A stretch of 64,000 bases of DNA from JAUVRX01 sp049664225 (GCA_049664225.1 JBATEX010000190.1:62001-126000); one strand, 5' to 3'; positions 52,246-63,944 are shown, counted from the first letter of the stretch. The notes: generated by a model from the sequence alone, not told the origin. Made by a program: numbers and translations.

Positions 52246-53025
52246 TCAATCGCACGAGAAGGAAAGCTCCACGAGCCCGAAGCGCACCCGGTCGCTCGAC
52301 TTCACTTCGACAGGAACGCCTGTGCGGATCCGCTTGTCGTTGAGGAATGTGCCGTTGGTGGCACCGATGTCCTCGACCAACAGGTACATCTGTCCTTCCC
52401 TGTACATCTTGGCGTGACGGCGGCTGCTCGAGCGCTCGGGATCCACCGAGGTCAAGTCGATATCAGGTCTGATCCCGGTTACCGGATCCTGACGTCCGAT
52501 GGTCACTGAACCGTTGGCTGGCAGCGTAAACACGGTCGCCGACTCCCCATGACCCAGGAACCCCGACCCGGGCTCGACTTCGATCACCTGAGGCCGCAGC
52601 TTGGTAGCCAGATCGACGCGCTCCTCCTCGGAGTCCAGAACCCTATGGAGCAACTCGTCTGTCGTTCGCACTCGTCGCGACAGCTTGCGCATGATGCGGA
52701 CGCCGATCTCCGGATTCGCGCGGAGCATCGAATCGAAGGTGGCATTGTCGATGACGATGAGTCTGGATGGGGACGCTGCCCTGGCGCTCGCATTGCGCGG
52801 CAACTCCTCGAGAATCGACATCTCGCCAAAGAAGTCACCCTTCTCGAGCACCGCCAGTGGACGCTCTTGATTGCCAACTGTCTGGAAGATCTCCACCTGG
52901 CCTTCCTGGATGATGAACATCTCCGTGCCAAGCTCGCCTTCCTGGAATACGTACTCACCGACTGCCACCTCGAGAGTTCGATCGGCGGACGGCTCGCGGC
53001 TACTGACGACGAATTCGGGGCTCAT
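52246..53025 (-). CDS. Cyclic-nucleotide-binding domain fused to FHA domain
   Basis: 259 residues. Residues about 20-125 form a cNMP-binding barrel: YVFQEGELGTEMFIIQEGQVE, and the phosphate-binding cassette GDFFGEMSILEELPRNASA. Residues about 165-258 form an FHA domain with TIGRQD, SSSRRHAKM and NGTFLNDKRI, the set that binds phosphothreonine. There is no helix-turn-helix, so it is not a CRP-type regulator. It should link a nucleotide signal to a phosphorylated partner; no Ser/Thr kinase is in the window. Confidence 0.9.
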   Translation of the reverse strand: MSPEFVVSSREPSADRTLEVAVGEYVFQEGELGTEMFIIQEGQVEIFQTVGNQERPLAVLEKGDFFGEMSILEELPRNASARAASPSRLIVIDNATFDSMLRANPEIGVRIMRKLSRRVRTTDELLHRVLDSEEERVDLATKLRPQVIEVEPGSGFLGHGESATVFTLPANGSVTIGRQDPVTGIRPDIDLTSVDPERSSSRRHAKMYREGQMYLLVEDIGATNGTFLNDKRIRTGVPVEVKSSDRVRFGLVELSFSCD

Positions 53026-53127
53026 TTAGGGTCACCATCACTCGTGTTGCCTTCGAGACTAGCGGACAGAAAGGACTCGATCAACAGGGCCTCGCAGCCG
53101 GCGGGCGCTTGCAGTTCGCAGAAGGAA

Positions 53128-53549
<422 letters not shown>

Positions 53550-53556
53550 AATGCCC

Positions 53557-53562
53557 ATTCTA
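53557..53562 (-). promoter_or_regulatory. -10 box candidate for rnpB
   Basis: Minus strand TAGAAT, 8-14 bases before the P1 stem, correctly placed for the RNA 5' end. The -35 is weak. The 70-base spacer to the upstream J-domain/TPR gene holds nothing else. Confidence 0.45.
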
Positions 53563-53620
53563 CCGCGCAATCTCCCAGCAGTTGTCTGACGGCCCAGAAC
53601 TTTCCATTGCCACCGCACCC

Positions 53621-55183
53621 TCAGGCCCGGGTGCCTCTGTTGAAGAGAGCGCGAATCGTCTGCGAGAGACCCTTCTTCTCGGCCGCCTTTGGCCCTGACC
53701 TCGACCTCAGGCGATCCAGAGATTCCCTCGCCGCGATCACATCCGGTCCCTTTTCGAGAGCGAGCTCGTATTGCTCTCGCGCTCCATTCGTGTCGCCCCT
53801 GCGCTCCTGGAGGCTTCCGAGACGCAATCGCAAGGACCCATCATGAGGTCTGAGCTCGACAGCTCGCCACATATTTTGCACGGCACGATCGAGCCACCTC
53901 GGGTTGTAGGACTGGCATTCGGCCAACAACGCGAGATACTCGCTCTCCGGAGCATCCTTGACCGCTTGCTCGAGAAGCTGGATCGCGGCATGGAACTCCT
54001 GTCGATCGGCTAGATTCCTCGCCAGCTGGAAGTTCCTCCGCGCCAAGGCCTTCATTTCCTCCTGCCGCTCTTCGACGGTCGCCGCATCTCCCTCATTGAT
54101 TTGCAGAGGCCCCACCTTCTCGAAATACTCGGCCCGGCGCTCGGAATCACTGAGGGTGAAGTAGGCCTCTGTCGCTCTCTCCAGAAGCAGCCCGAGAGCC
54201 CTCTCACCACCGGCCAGCGCCAACCGGGTGGCATGGGAAGGGTGCACCAGCCGGCCCAGTTCCATGAAGGCTCGATGAACCTCGTCCACCTCACTCTGAG
54301 GACTCACGGCAAGGAGCTCGAAGAACGTCATGTCACCCATCCGCCCGAGGAGGTTGCCCAACAGCACCCGGTGCTCTTCCGTCGCCAGCGACACGGGCTC
54401 CTTCTCCAGGCTATCCGCGATGCGCTCGGCAAAGCGCCGCACGAGCTCCGCGCCAAAGGAGCTGGTTTGCGCACTGCCTGCTGAGTCGGACTGACGACGG
54501 ATCAGGCCTACCGCGAGGAGCTGGCAGAGAGCCTGCAAGCTCTCGAGTCTCTCTACATTCATCTGCTGAACAAGGTCACCGACCGACAGGGGCTCCTCGA
54601 GACGCGACAACAGGAAGGCCTCTTGCGGATTGAGCTCCAGTCCAGACGGTCCCCTGTCGTCCGCCGACGAAAGAACGAGAGTCGACTCCGCGCCGCCCAG
54701 CTGACGAAGCAGACCACCCTCATCCTCTCCCCGGACAGAGGTCTCCATGACAAGCCTGCCTGTCGGAAGCGGCCCTATCAAGTCCAGTCGTATCTGCCCG
54801 GCGCCGTCGACGAAATGACAGGCCTCTCTGGCGCAGGGCTCGAGCAGGTCGGTGAGCTCCGTGGTCAATCTCTTGGTGGCCAAGCGGGCTTCGACCTCAT
54901 CCTGGCTGGCTGGCACCGATTCGGAGGTTTCCGCACTACCCTGCTCCACCTCCGTCTTACTCTCGGATTGACGCCGGAGCGCCCTGATCGTGTTCGCCCA
55001 GGCAGTGGCGGACGCCTCGAAAGGATGCTCTGGAGAGACGTAGAGGTCTCCGCCTACGAAGAACAACTGGCCCCGAAGGTCGGCCGAGTTCAGACCCAAC
55101 CGACCTGTCCAACCCTCCTGGTAGGCCAGGCGAATCGCGTCGAAGAATCGAATCTCTGAAGGCTCTGTGGGCTCGGTAGGCAT
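53621..55183 (-). CDS. DUF4388-like / degenerate J-domain / TPR protein
   Basis: 520 residues. The N-terminal region (about 10-60, ending GQLFFVGGDLYVSPEHPF) resembles the DUF4388/PATAN-type sensor fold of delta- and acidobacterial regulators. Residues about 284-365 form a J-domain-like unit (MTFFELLAVSPQSEVDEVHRAFMELG) in which the HPD motif reads HPS, so it probably cannot stimulate DnaK ATPase in the usual way. TPR-like repeats fill about 380-490, and the end is basic. Probably a scaffold. Family assignment of the N-terminus is tentative. Confidence 0.8.
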   Translation of the reverse strand: MPTEPTEPSEIRFFDAIRLAYQEGWTGRLGLNSADLRGQLFFVGGDLYVSPEHPFEASATAWANTIRALRRQSESKTEVEQGSAETSESVPASQDEVEARLATKRLTTELTDLLEPCAREACHFVDGAGQIRLDLIGPLPTGRLVMETSVRGEDEGGLLRQLGGAESTLVLSSADDRGPSGLELNPQEAFLLSRLEEPLSVGDLVQQMNVERLESLQALCQLLAVGLIRRQSDSAGSAQTSSFGAELVRRFAERIADSLEKEPVSLATEEHRVLLGNLLGRMGDMTFFELLAVSPQSEVDEVHRAFMELGRLVHPSHATRLALAGGERALGLLLERATEAYFTLSDSERRAEYFEKVGPLQINEGDAATVEERQEEMKALARRNFQLARNLADRQEFHAAIQLLEQAVKDAPESEYLALLAECQSYNPRWLDRAVQNMWRAVELRPHDGSLRLRLGSLQERRGDTNGAREQYELALEKGPDVIAARESLDRLRSRSGPKAAEKKGLSQTIRALFNRGTRA

Positions 55184-55246
55184 ATCTTGTTCAGGACCTG
55201 TTAACTCTCATTTTACCGAACGGTCCCCACCCCCTGTGTGAAGTGA

Positions 55247-57058
55247 TCAACCCTCCACGCGGTCGGGGTTATCGATCAGGTGTTTGAATACCCTTTCTCC
55301 CAGCACCGGCCCGAGGGCCCCCACCAACTCCTCCCGAGGCGCCTGCCTCAGCTGCTCGACGCTGCCGAACCGTGTCAGCAGCAGCTTCCGTCGACCCGGC
55401 CCGATGCCTGGGATTCCGTCCAGCCGACTCGTCAGGGTCCTCTTGATCCGGCGCCTTCGATGTCGAGCCAGGGCGAACCTGTGCGCCTCATCGCGAAGCT
55501 GCTGCAGGAGGCGTAGGCCCGCATCGCGGCGCGGAAGTCGCAGAGGTTCTGGACGGTCTGCCAGGTACAACTCTTCTTCCTTCTTGGCCAGACCCACCAC
55601 CGGAGTCTCTTCGACCCCCAACTCAACGAGGGCGCTCAGAGCGGCGTTGAGTTGCCCTCGGCCACCGTCGATGAGAATCAGGTCCGGCATTGCGCCCAGC
55701 TCCTGCAACCGCCTGCGGTAGCGCCGGACCACGGCCTGATGAATCGAAGCGAAGTCATCGGCTTGCCGCTGATGCTTGATATTGAAGCTCCGATACTCCG
55801 CTTTCTGCATTCGACCCTGCTCCCAAACCACCAGCGAGGCCACCGTCTCGCCGCCATGCAGAGTCGCCACGTCGAAGCCCTCGATCCGTTGCGGCGGCTC
55901 TGCCAATCCCAGATGCTGCCTCAGGTCCTCGACCATCTTCTCACTTCCCGGGTCGGTTCGAAATCTCCGCCGATGGGCCAGGGCGGCGTTCCTCTGAGCC
56001 AGAGCAATCCGCTGCGCTTTCGTGCCGCGCACCGGCAGCCTGATATACACCCGCTCGCCCTTCCGATCGCTCAGCCATGCTGCCAGCGACTCTTGTCCAT
56101 CGATCGGGAAAGGCAGATGGATCTCGCGAGGGATGAATGTCGTCCGCTCGTAGATCTGAGGCAGCAGTTCCGACAGTACAGCCTCGCTGGACACCTCCTG
56201 TTGCCCTTCCCAGAACAACTCCCGGCGATCCAGGACCTGCCCACCTCGCATCACCAAAGCACAGATCGCGGCACTTCCTCCTGTTGCGTAGACACCATAG
56301 ACATCGACGTCTTCGCCGTGGACGGAAGACAGTTTGCGTTGCTGAGTCACGGACTCGATCTCGAGCATCAGATCTCGGATCCTCGCTGCCTGCTCGAACT
56401 CGAGAGAATCTGCTCGGGCAGCCATCTTCCCTCGCAAGCTCCTGAGCAGCTCGTCGTTCCTACCGGCCAGAAAGAGCCGTGCTGCAGCAACCGCCTGATC
56501 GTAGTCTTCCTTCGTGGTCAACCCAGCCACACACGGACCCAAACATCGCCGCATGTCGTGGTAGAGGCAGGGCCTGGGCAGCGATCCGTCGATGTCGATT
56601 CGGCACACCCTGATCTCGAACAGCTTCTGCACCAGCTTGATCGCTCGGCGAGCCAAGCCTCCTGGCAGGTAGGGGCCGAAGTACTCGCCTCCATCTTGGC
56701 GCAGACGACGGGTAAACGTCACCCTTGGATAGTCGTCGAGTGTCAACTTCACGTAAGGGTAGGTCTTGTCGTCCCGCAGCAGGATGTTGTAACGCGGCCG
56801 TCGGCCTTTGATCCAGTTGTTCTCGAGAAGCAGCGCCTCGGCTTCGGTGTCGGTCACGACGAACTCCACGTCGACCGCTTCTTGAAGCATTGTCGCTATA
56901 CGCGCCTCGTGCCGACCGGAAAGATAGCTGGCTCCTCGCTTGCGGAGCGAGCTCGCCTTGCCAACGTAGAGCGGGCGTGAGTCGGCATCCTGGAAGACAT
57001 AGATACCAGGCCGATCCGGAAGCTCGCGAATGCGCCCCGCCAGCGCGAAGCTCACCAT
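55247..57058 (-). CDS. uvrC: UvrABC system protein C
   Basis: Dual-incision nuclease of nucleotide excision repair. 603 residues: GIY-YIG domain (18-95; GIYVFQD and LYVGKASSLRKR), four conserved cysteines CRID...CLYHDMRRCLGPC of the iron-sulphur region, UVR motif near 200-235, RNase H-like C-terminal nuclease (LIDGGRGQLNAAL) and tandem helix-hairpin-helix near 545-600. It lies 23 bases after uvrB. Confidence 0.97.
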   Translation of the reverse strand: MVSFALAGRIRELPDRPGIYVFQDADSRPLYVGKASSLRKRGASYLSGRHEARIATMLQEAVDVEFVVTDTEAEALLLENNWIKGRRPRYNILLRDDKTYPYVKLTLDDYPRVTFTRRLRQDGGEYFGPYLPGGLARRAIKLVQKLFEIRVCRIDIDGSLPRPCLYHDMRRCLGPCVAGLTTKEDYDQAVAAARLFLAGRNDELLRSLRGKMAARADSLEFEQAARIRDLMLEIESVTQQRKLSSVHGEDVDVYGVYATGGSAAICALVMRGGQVLDRRELFWEGQQEVSSEAVLSELLPQIYERTTFIPREIHLPFPIDGQESLAAWLSDRKGERVYIRLPVRGTKAQRIALAQRNAALAHRRRFRTDPGSEKMVEDLRQHLGLAEPPQRIEGFDVATLHGGETVASLVVWEQGRMQKAEYRSFNIKHQRQADDFASIHQAVVRRYRRRLQELGAMPDLILIDGGRGQLNAALSALVELGVEETPVVGLAKKEEELYLADRPEPLRLPRRDAGLRLLQQLRDEAHRFALARHRRRRIKRTLTSRLDGIPGIGPGRRKLLLTRFGSVEQLRQAPREELVGALGPVLGERVFKHLIDNPDRVEG

Positions 57059-57081
57059 GGTCTCAAGTCGCGCACGATCCC

Positions 57082-59073
<1,992 letters not shown>

Positions 59074-59080
59074 GGGCAGG

Positions 59081-59086
59081 ATTCTA
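59081..59086 (-). promoter_or_regulatory. -10-like box adjoining the uvrB start (possible leaderless mRNA)
   Basis: Minus strand TAGAAT within TATAGAAT, with 7 bases (CCTGCCC) before the ATG and no ribosome site. The -35 is weak. It may instead be a chance match. Confidence 0.35.
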
Positions 59087-59106
59087 TAGAGCGCTCAAGA
59101 CTGTGC

Positions 59107-59628
59107 TCATTGGATCGGCTCCGGATCCGAGAGCGGCGAATCGGTCAGCGAGGCTCCGACGTGCTCCGACTCGGGACGATCGGCATCGTCAACCGCAGTC
59201 CTCCCCGAGACCCGATCCAGAGCCCCGATCAGGTTCTGCACCTCCTCTCGGCTGAGGCGATTGGGACCATTCCCGAGCGCCTCGCGGAGCATCTTCTGAA
59301 GATCCTGGAGCGCCACAACGTTTGCCCGGTCCTCCCGCACGGCTTCGACTGCAGCGTCGAAGGCAGCCGACAGCTCCTGCACCTCGGGCTCGGTGATATT
59401 AGCCGGCAGCGACTCCATCACCTGGGTTTCGAGCTCACTCATCATCCACCCGAAGAGGTCCTTCGCCTTGAGGAGAAAGACCACCGATCCGATGCCCAGA
59501 AGGAGAATCAAGGCTCCACAACCCAAGAGCCCCCAGCGTGGCCCGCCGGACCACTTCGACTGGGGCCCCTCAGGAGAGAACGGCTCCCTGCCTATTTCGA
59601 CCGAGCCCTGTTCTGGCGGAGTATGCAT
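59107..59628 (-). CDS. Single-pass membrane protein of unknown function
   Basis: 173 residues from ATG 59628, which has AAAGGG 9 bases upstream; the open frame continues to 59748 but the promoter below overlaps it. A transmembrane helix lies at about 33-53 (GLLGCGALILLLGIGSVVFL). The following domain, about 55-140, is helical and acidic (LQDLQKMLREALGNGPNRL), with a disordered C-terminus. Family not recognised. It is divergent from the penicillin-binding protein gene and upstream of uvrB on the same strand. Confidence 0.75.
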   Translation of the reverse strand: MHTPPEQGSVEIGREPFSPEGPQSKWSGGPRWGLLGCGALILLLGIGSVVFLLKAKDLFGWMMSELETQVMESLPANITEPEVQELSAAFDAAVEAVREDRANVVALQDLQKMLREALGNGPNRLSREEVQNLIGALDRVSGRTAVDDADRPESEHVGASLTDSPLSDPEPIQ

Positions 59629-59667
59629 CGATTCCATCCCTTTCAGTGACGTTAAAGCCCTGACCGC

Positions 59668-59696
59668 ATTGTAGTCTTCACCCCTGACCGTCGCAA
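59668..59696 (-). promoter_or_regulatory. Sigma-70-type promoter of the small membrane protein gene
   Basis: Minus strand TTGCGA (59696-59691), exactly 17 bases, TACAAT (59673-59668). Start predicted near 59661, a leader of about 33 bases. It fixes the coding start at 59628. Confidence 0.65.
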
Positions 59697-59755
59697 ATGC
59701 GAGAAAGATCGACCCGGTGCGGGGAAAGTGCTCTGCGTCGACTGCCATAGGAGAC

Positions 59756-59761
59756 TATAAT
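59756..59761 (+). promoter_or_regulatory. Consensus -10 box adjoining the penicillin-binding protein start
   Basis: TATAAT ends 8 bases before GTG 59770. Transcription would start at about 59768. The -35 (CTGCGT) is poor. If real, GTG would lead a leaderless mRNA, or translation would start at ATG 59842. Confidence 0.45.
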
Positions 59762-59769
59762 CTGCAGCC

Positions 59770-62220
59770 GTGAGATCGAATAGCTCAAGCTCCGAGCAGG
59801 CCTCCGCGTCCCGCCGATCCGGCTCCGACCGTCGATCCAGAATGAGGGTCCTGGCCTGGATCGTAGCCCCCGCCATCGCTCTTCTCCTCGGCGTTCTGGG
59901 CGGGGTCGGGCTCGCCTCGATCATCAACATGCCCCAGGTCGAATCACTGGCGAACTTCACCCCCGGGGTGATCACGCGTCTTTTCGATCGCAACGGCGAG
60001 GTCTTTGCTACTTATGCCAAGGAGAAGCGAGTGCTGATCGAGGAAGGAGAAGTCCCACAGCTCCTTCAGAACGCGATTCTGGCCGCGGAAGACAGCAACT
60101 TCTTCCAGCATGGAGGCATCGACGCCGAAGGTGTGCTGCGCGCCATGTCTCAGAACTTGCGGCAAGGCAGATTGGCCATGGGCGGTTCGACCATCACCAT
60201 GCAGCTCGCCCGCCAGCTCTACCTGACTCCCAAGAAGACCTGGCAGCGCAAGGCAGAAGAGGCCCTGCTAGCGGTCGAGCTGGAAAAGAACTTCAGTAAG
60301 CAACAGATTCTCACCCTCTACTGCAATCTCATCTTCATGGGGCACGGCAACTATGGAATGGAGTCCGCCTCCCGCGCCTATTTCGGCAAGACAACGAAGG
60401 ACGTGGACCTTGCAGAGGCAGCGGTCTTGGCCGGCATTCCGCAGCGACCCAGCGCCTACAGCCCCTACAAAAATCCCGAGCTGGTGGTCACTCGGCGCGA
60501 CTATGTACTGCGGCGCATGAGGGAAGAGGGGTATATCACCGAGGAGGAGTACCAGGAGACCATCAGCCTGCCTCTGCTGGTGGTCCCGAATCGGCAAAAG
60601 GACCTCCGGGCACCCTACTTCGCCGAGGAGGTACGGCGGTATCTCGAATCCACCTATGGTGCCGAGGGGCTCTTCGAACAGGGCCTACAGGTCGACACGA
60701 CCCTCGATCCCCGCATCCAGAGCGCGGCCGAGGCGGCCCTCGAGGGGGGTCTGGTCCGACTCGACCATCGGCATGGCTGGCGTGGCGCTCTGCATCATGT
60801 GGAGGCTGAAGAGGTGGAGGGGTACGAGCTTCCTTCCTGGCGCGACGTCGAGCTGATCGCCGGCAAATGGTACGAAGCTCTCGTCCTGAGCGTCGGCTCG
60901 CACGGTGCCGAGGTCAGAATCGGGGAAGCCGTCCTACAGCTGCATCCGGACGGCATGAAGTGGACACGACGTCAGGACCCCCGCCAGATTCTCAAGCAAG
61001 GCGACGTCGTCTGGGTGAGCCTCGAGGCGGCCGACGACGAGGAGGGTCCTGCAGAGATCGTGCATCTGGAGCAGGAGCCCGAGCTGGAAGGAGCGGCGAT
61101 CGTCCTCGAGTCCTCCACCGGGGCGGTCAGGGCCATGGTCGGCGGCTGGGACTTCGACCGCAGCAGCTTCAATCGCGCCACACAGGCCCGGCGTCAGGTC
61201 GGCTCGGCCTTCAAGCCCTTTGTTTTCGGCGCTGCGCTCGAGACCGGATTCACCCCTGCGGACACCATCTTCGATGCCCCGACAGTTTTCCCAGGCGCCA
61301 ACAACGTTCCCAGCTACTCCCCGCGCAACTTCTACCGCCAGTACTACGGGATTACGACGTTACGACGAGCGCTCGAGAAATCCATGAACGTCTGCTCCGC
61401 CAAACTGATGGATATTGTTGGCGTCGAGCGGACGATCGACTTCGCCCGTCGCTGCGGAATTCGATCCGACCTGCCACCCTACCCGAGCCTCGCCCTCGGC
61501 GCTGCGGAGATCATCCCGCTAGAGCTCGCGGCCGCCTACTCGGCCATCGCCAATCAAGGTGTGTACCTCGAGCCTTACCTGATCGAGACGGTTCGTACGC
61601 CGGATGGTCAGGAGCTCGAGACTCACCAACCGCGAGCCCACAAGGCGATGGAGACGGAAATCGCCTATGTGCTGGGGCACATTCTCGAGGGCGTAGTGGA
61701 CAGGGGGACAGCCGCCCAGGTTGCGGGTCTGGAGCTCGATCTAGCCGGCAAGACCGGCACCACCGACGACTACATCGACGCCTGGTTCGTCGGCTATACG
61801 CCGACCTACACGATCTTGACCTGGGTGGGCCACGACGTGAACCGCTCCATCGGCAGGAACATGACAGGGGCCGCAGCCGCTCTTCCCATTTGGAAGTCGA
61901 TCGTGGAGACCGGTCTGGAAGAGGGTTGGATCGCAGCGGGGTCTACCTTCGTCCGCCCGCCAGGGGTCGTAGAGATGCAGGTCGAGTATCTCACCGGCCT
62001 GCTACCGGGGCCCGGAGCGCAGACTCTTATCTCGGAGGCCTTCGTCTCCGGCACCGAGCCGGCGCGCCAAGTTGATCCGGAGAGCTTTCGAATTCTCCAG
62101 CTTCCCTGGTATCAGCAACGGCCTTTCTACCTGCCCAAGGTCGGTGAGAGAATGCCCGACGATGTGGACGATTGGACCCTGGTCCAGGAAACCTGGGCCG
62201 AAGGAAAAGAACGGGACTGA
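59770..62220 (+). CDS. Class A penicillin-binding protein (PBP1a family)
   Basis: Polymerises and cross-links peptidoglycan. 816 residues if GTG 59770 is used; ATG 59842 is an alternative. A basic cytoplasmic tail, then a transmembrane helix at about 26-52. Glycosyltransferase domain: catalytic Glu in AAEDSNFFQHGG near 107, and MGGSTITMQLARQL. An OB-like insert spans about 330-440. Transpeptidase: Ser of SAFK near 479, SMN (in KSMNVCSAK) and KTGTTD near 661. All catalytic motifs are intact. Convergent with the methyltransferase gene 21 bases downstream. Confidence 0.96.
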   Translation: MRSNSSSSEQASASRRSGSDRRSRMRVLAWIVAPAIALLLGVLGGVGLASIINMPQVESLANFTPGVITRLFDRNGEVFATYAKEKRVLIEEGEVPQLLQNAILAAEDSNFFQHGGIDAEGVLRAMSQNLRQGRLAMGGSTITMQLARQLYLTPKKTWQRKAEEALLAVELEKNFSKQQILTLYCNLIFMGHGNYGMESASRAYFGKTTKDVDLAEAAVLAGIPQRPSAYSPYKNPELVVTRRDYVLRRMREEGYITEEEYQETISLPLLVVPNRQKDLRAPYFAEEVRRYLESTYGAEGLFEQGLQVDTTLDPRIQSAAEAALEGGLVRLDHRHGWRGALHHVEAEEVEGYELPSWRDVELIAGKWYEALVLSVGSHGAEVRIGEAVLQLHPDGMKWTRRQDPRQILKQGDVVWVSLEAADDEEGPAEIVHLEQEPELEGAAIVLESSTGAVRAMVGGWDFDRSSFNRATQARRQVGSAFKPFVFGAALETGFTPADTIFDAPTVFPGANNVPSYSPRNFYRQYYGITTLRRALEKSMNVCSAKLMDIVGVERTIDFARRCGIRSDLPPYPSLALGAAEIIPLELAAAYSAIANQGVYLEPYLIETVRTPDGQELETHQPRAHKAMETEIAYVLGHILEGVVDRGTAAQVAGLELDLAGKTGTTDDYIDAWFVGYTPTYTILTWVGHDVNRSIGRNMTGAAAALPIWKSIVETGLEEGWIAAGSTFVRPPGVVEMQVEYLTGLLPGPGAQTLISEAFVSGTEPARQVDPESFRILQLPWYQQRPFYLPKVGERMPDDVDDWTLVQETWAEGKERD

Positions 62221-62241
62221 GTCGTTTCGGAACCCAGTCGG

Positions 62242-63492
62242 CTACCGGGGCTTGGTGCCAACCATCGCGTAGTCCTGAAACCCGTACAGCAGCTCGTCCA
62301 GCTGATCCCGCAGCCGGTTGACATGGTCCGCCAAGGGTTTCATCTCATCGGATAGGCCCGTCAGGTCGATCTCGAGTAGGCGATCTTCCGCTTCGAATGG
62401 CCGCAGATCCAGTCGCTCCACCGGCTCGAAGCCGGCTTGTTCGAAGAGCAGCATCAGTGTCGCAGGATGCACCGGTCTTCTGTGGGTTGGATCGAGCCAG
62501 AAATTCCTCGCTGCCACGACCAGAGAAAGAGGATTCGGGGTCTCCAGGATCAGCGTCCCATTCGGCTCCAGGGCTCGCCAGGCCAAACGGACGAGACGGT
62601 CCAGGTCCGTCGCCGGCAAATGCTCTATCACGTGCATGGAGAGCACGCCTCCCAGGCTCCCCTCTGGAGCTTGCTCGAGTGCGCCAAAGAGATCCGCCCG
62701 AGCTGCGGTGAGGCCCAGACCTCGGCAATGGGCCACCATTTCCTCGCTCTGGTCGACACCGCGGGCGGCTAGACCATGCCCTTCCAAGACTGCGAGCATC
62801 TCGCCCCGACCGCAGCCCAGATCCAGTATCGGGCCCTTTCCCTCCAGGTAGCCGATGTACGCCTGGGCTCGATTCGAGATCTCCTCGCGGGTACCGCGGA
62901 AACGGTCCTCGAACTCCAGGTAACCCTGCTCCCTCCAGGCCTCTTCCAAGACCTCGCGGCTGACCGGCTCCGCTGTGGACTCCGACACTAGGGCCAGGAG
63001 GCTACCCAATCGGCTCCAGTACTGTTTGCTCTCCCGTCGATACCGATCCAGCCTTTGATCCATCAAGGCGTAGAGAGCATCGGTATGCTGATTGAAGTCA
63101 GTCAGCACCTCGCGCGGAAAGGCCTCCAGGTAGGTGATACGGCGGTGATTGTTCTGAACATCTCGCACCAGGTCGTCGCGCACCTGGCGCAGATCGCGGA
63201 TGAAGTCGCTAGGCGCCTGTCGCAGAAACTCGAGATTCTCGAGAACGATCAAATTGAAGGTCTGCTGACGCACCCACAGATCGTGCTGCGGCAATGTTGC
63301 CGCCGGCCTGAAGAGGCGAGCGACGCGTTTCAGGAGCCGTTCGGCCCAGCCGGCCACCCCCTGGCGTCGGCTGACCACGGGGAAGGCGTGGTTGCCCTCC
63401 CACAGCCAACGCCACGCCGACAGGTCTCGCGTCGGCTCACCGAGAAAATCCTCGATCGAGGGGTCCGGTTTGGGCGACTCCGGGCTCGACAT
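62242..63492 (-). CDS. Class I SAM methyltransferase with long N-terminal helical region
   Basis: 416 residues. The methyltransferase core (about 215-330) has the SAM motif ILDLGCGRGEML near 220, RGVDQSEEM, and LSMHVIEHLP. The first 210 residues are helical and Arg-rich with coiled-coil character (RQVRDDLVRDVQNNHRRI). This pairing resembles O-antigen or lipopolysaccharide chain-capping methyltransferases, but the substrate is not known. It lies 5 bases after rplI. Confidence 0.82.
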   Translation of the reverse strand: MSSPESPKPDPSIEDFLGEPTRDLSAWRWLWEGNHAFPVVSRRQGVAGWAERLLKRVARLFRPAATLPQHDLWVRQQTFNLIVLENLEFLRQAPSDFIRDLRQVRDDLVRDVQNNHRRITYLEAFPREVLTDFNQHTDALYALMDQRLDRYRRESKQYWSRLGSLLALVSESTAEPVSREVLEEAWREQGYLEFEDRFRGTREEISNRAQAYIGYLEGKGPILDLGCGRGEMLAVLEGHGLAARGVDQSEEMVAHCRGLGLTAARADLFGALEQAPEGSLGGVLSMHVIEHLPATDLDRLVRLAWRALEPNGTLILETPNPLSLVVAARNFWLDPTHRRPVHPATLMLLFEQAGFEPVERLDLRPFEAEDRLLEIDLTGLSDEMKPLADHVNRLRDQLDELLYGFQDYAMVGTKPR

Positions 63493-63497
63493 CCGCC

Positions 63498-63944
63498 CTA
63501 CTCTTCCGATTCGACCGTAACGGTCACTTCCGCTACAACCTCCGGGTGAAGCTCGATCCTGACCTGATGCTCCCCCAGAGTCTTGATCCCGCCCTCGAGG
63601 TCGATTCGCCTCTTGTCGACGGTCACTCCCTTCTCATGCAGGAGCTCGTTGATCTCGCCAGCGGTCACCGAACCGTAGAGCGTCTCTGCCTCGCTGACGC
63701 GCTTGGCGATGCGCAACCTCAGACTGGCAATCGCGGCTGCGATCTCCTGGGCTGCCTCCCGCTCTTTTGCGTGTCTGACATCGATCTTCTTGCGCTGCTG
63801 CTCGAAGTACTTCTGGTTTCCAGGGGTAGCTTCCAGCGCCAGACCCTTGGGTATCAAGAAGTTTCTCGCGTACCCCGGCTTGACATTGACGATCTCACCC
63901 CGCTCGCCCGTGTGCAGTACGTCCTGCATCAAGATGACTCGCAT
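63498..63944 (-). CDS. rplI: 50S ribosomal protein L9
   Basis: 148 residues with the L9 signature: GEIVNVKPGYARNFLIPKGLA at the N-terminus, the long connecting helix, and a C-terminal domain ending EVTVTVES. ATG 63944 has AGGAG 8 bases upstream. It follows rpsR at the normal place in the rpsF-rpsR-rplI operon. Confidence 0.97.
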   Translation of the reverse strand: MRVILMQDVLHTGERGEIVNVKPGYARNFLIPKGLALEATPGNQKYFEQQRKKIDVRHAKEREAAQEIAAAIASLRLRIAKRVSEAETLYGSVTAGEINELLHEKGVTVDKRRIDLEGGIKTLGEHQVRIELHPEVVAEVTVTVESEE

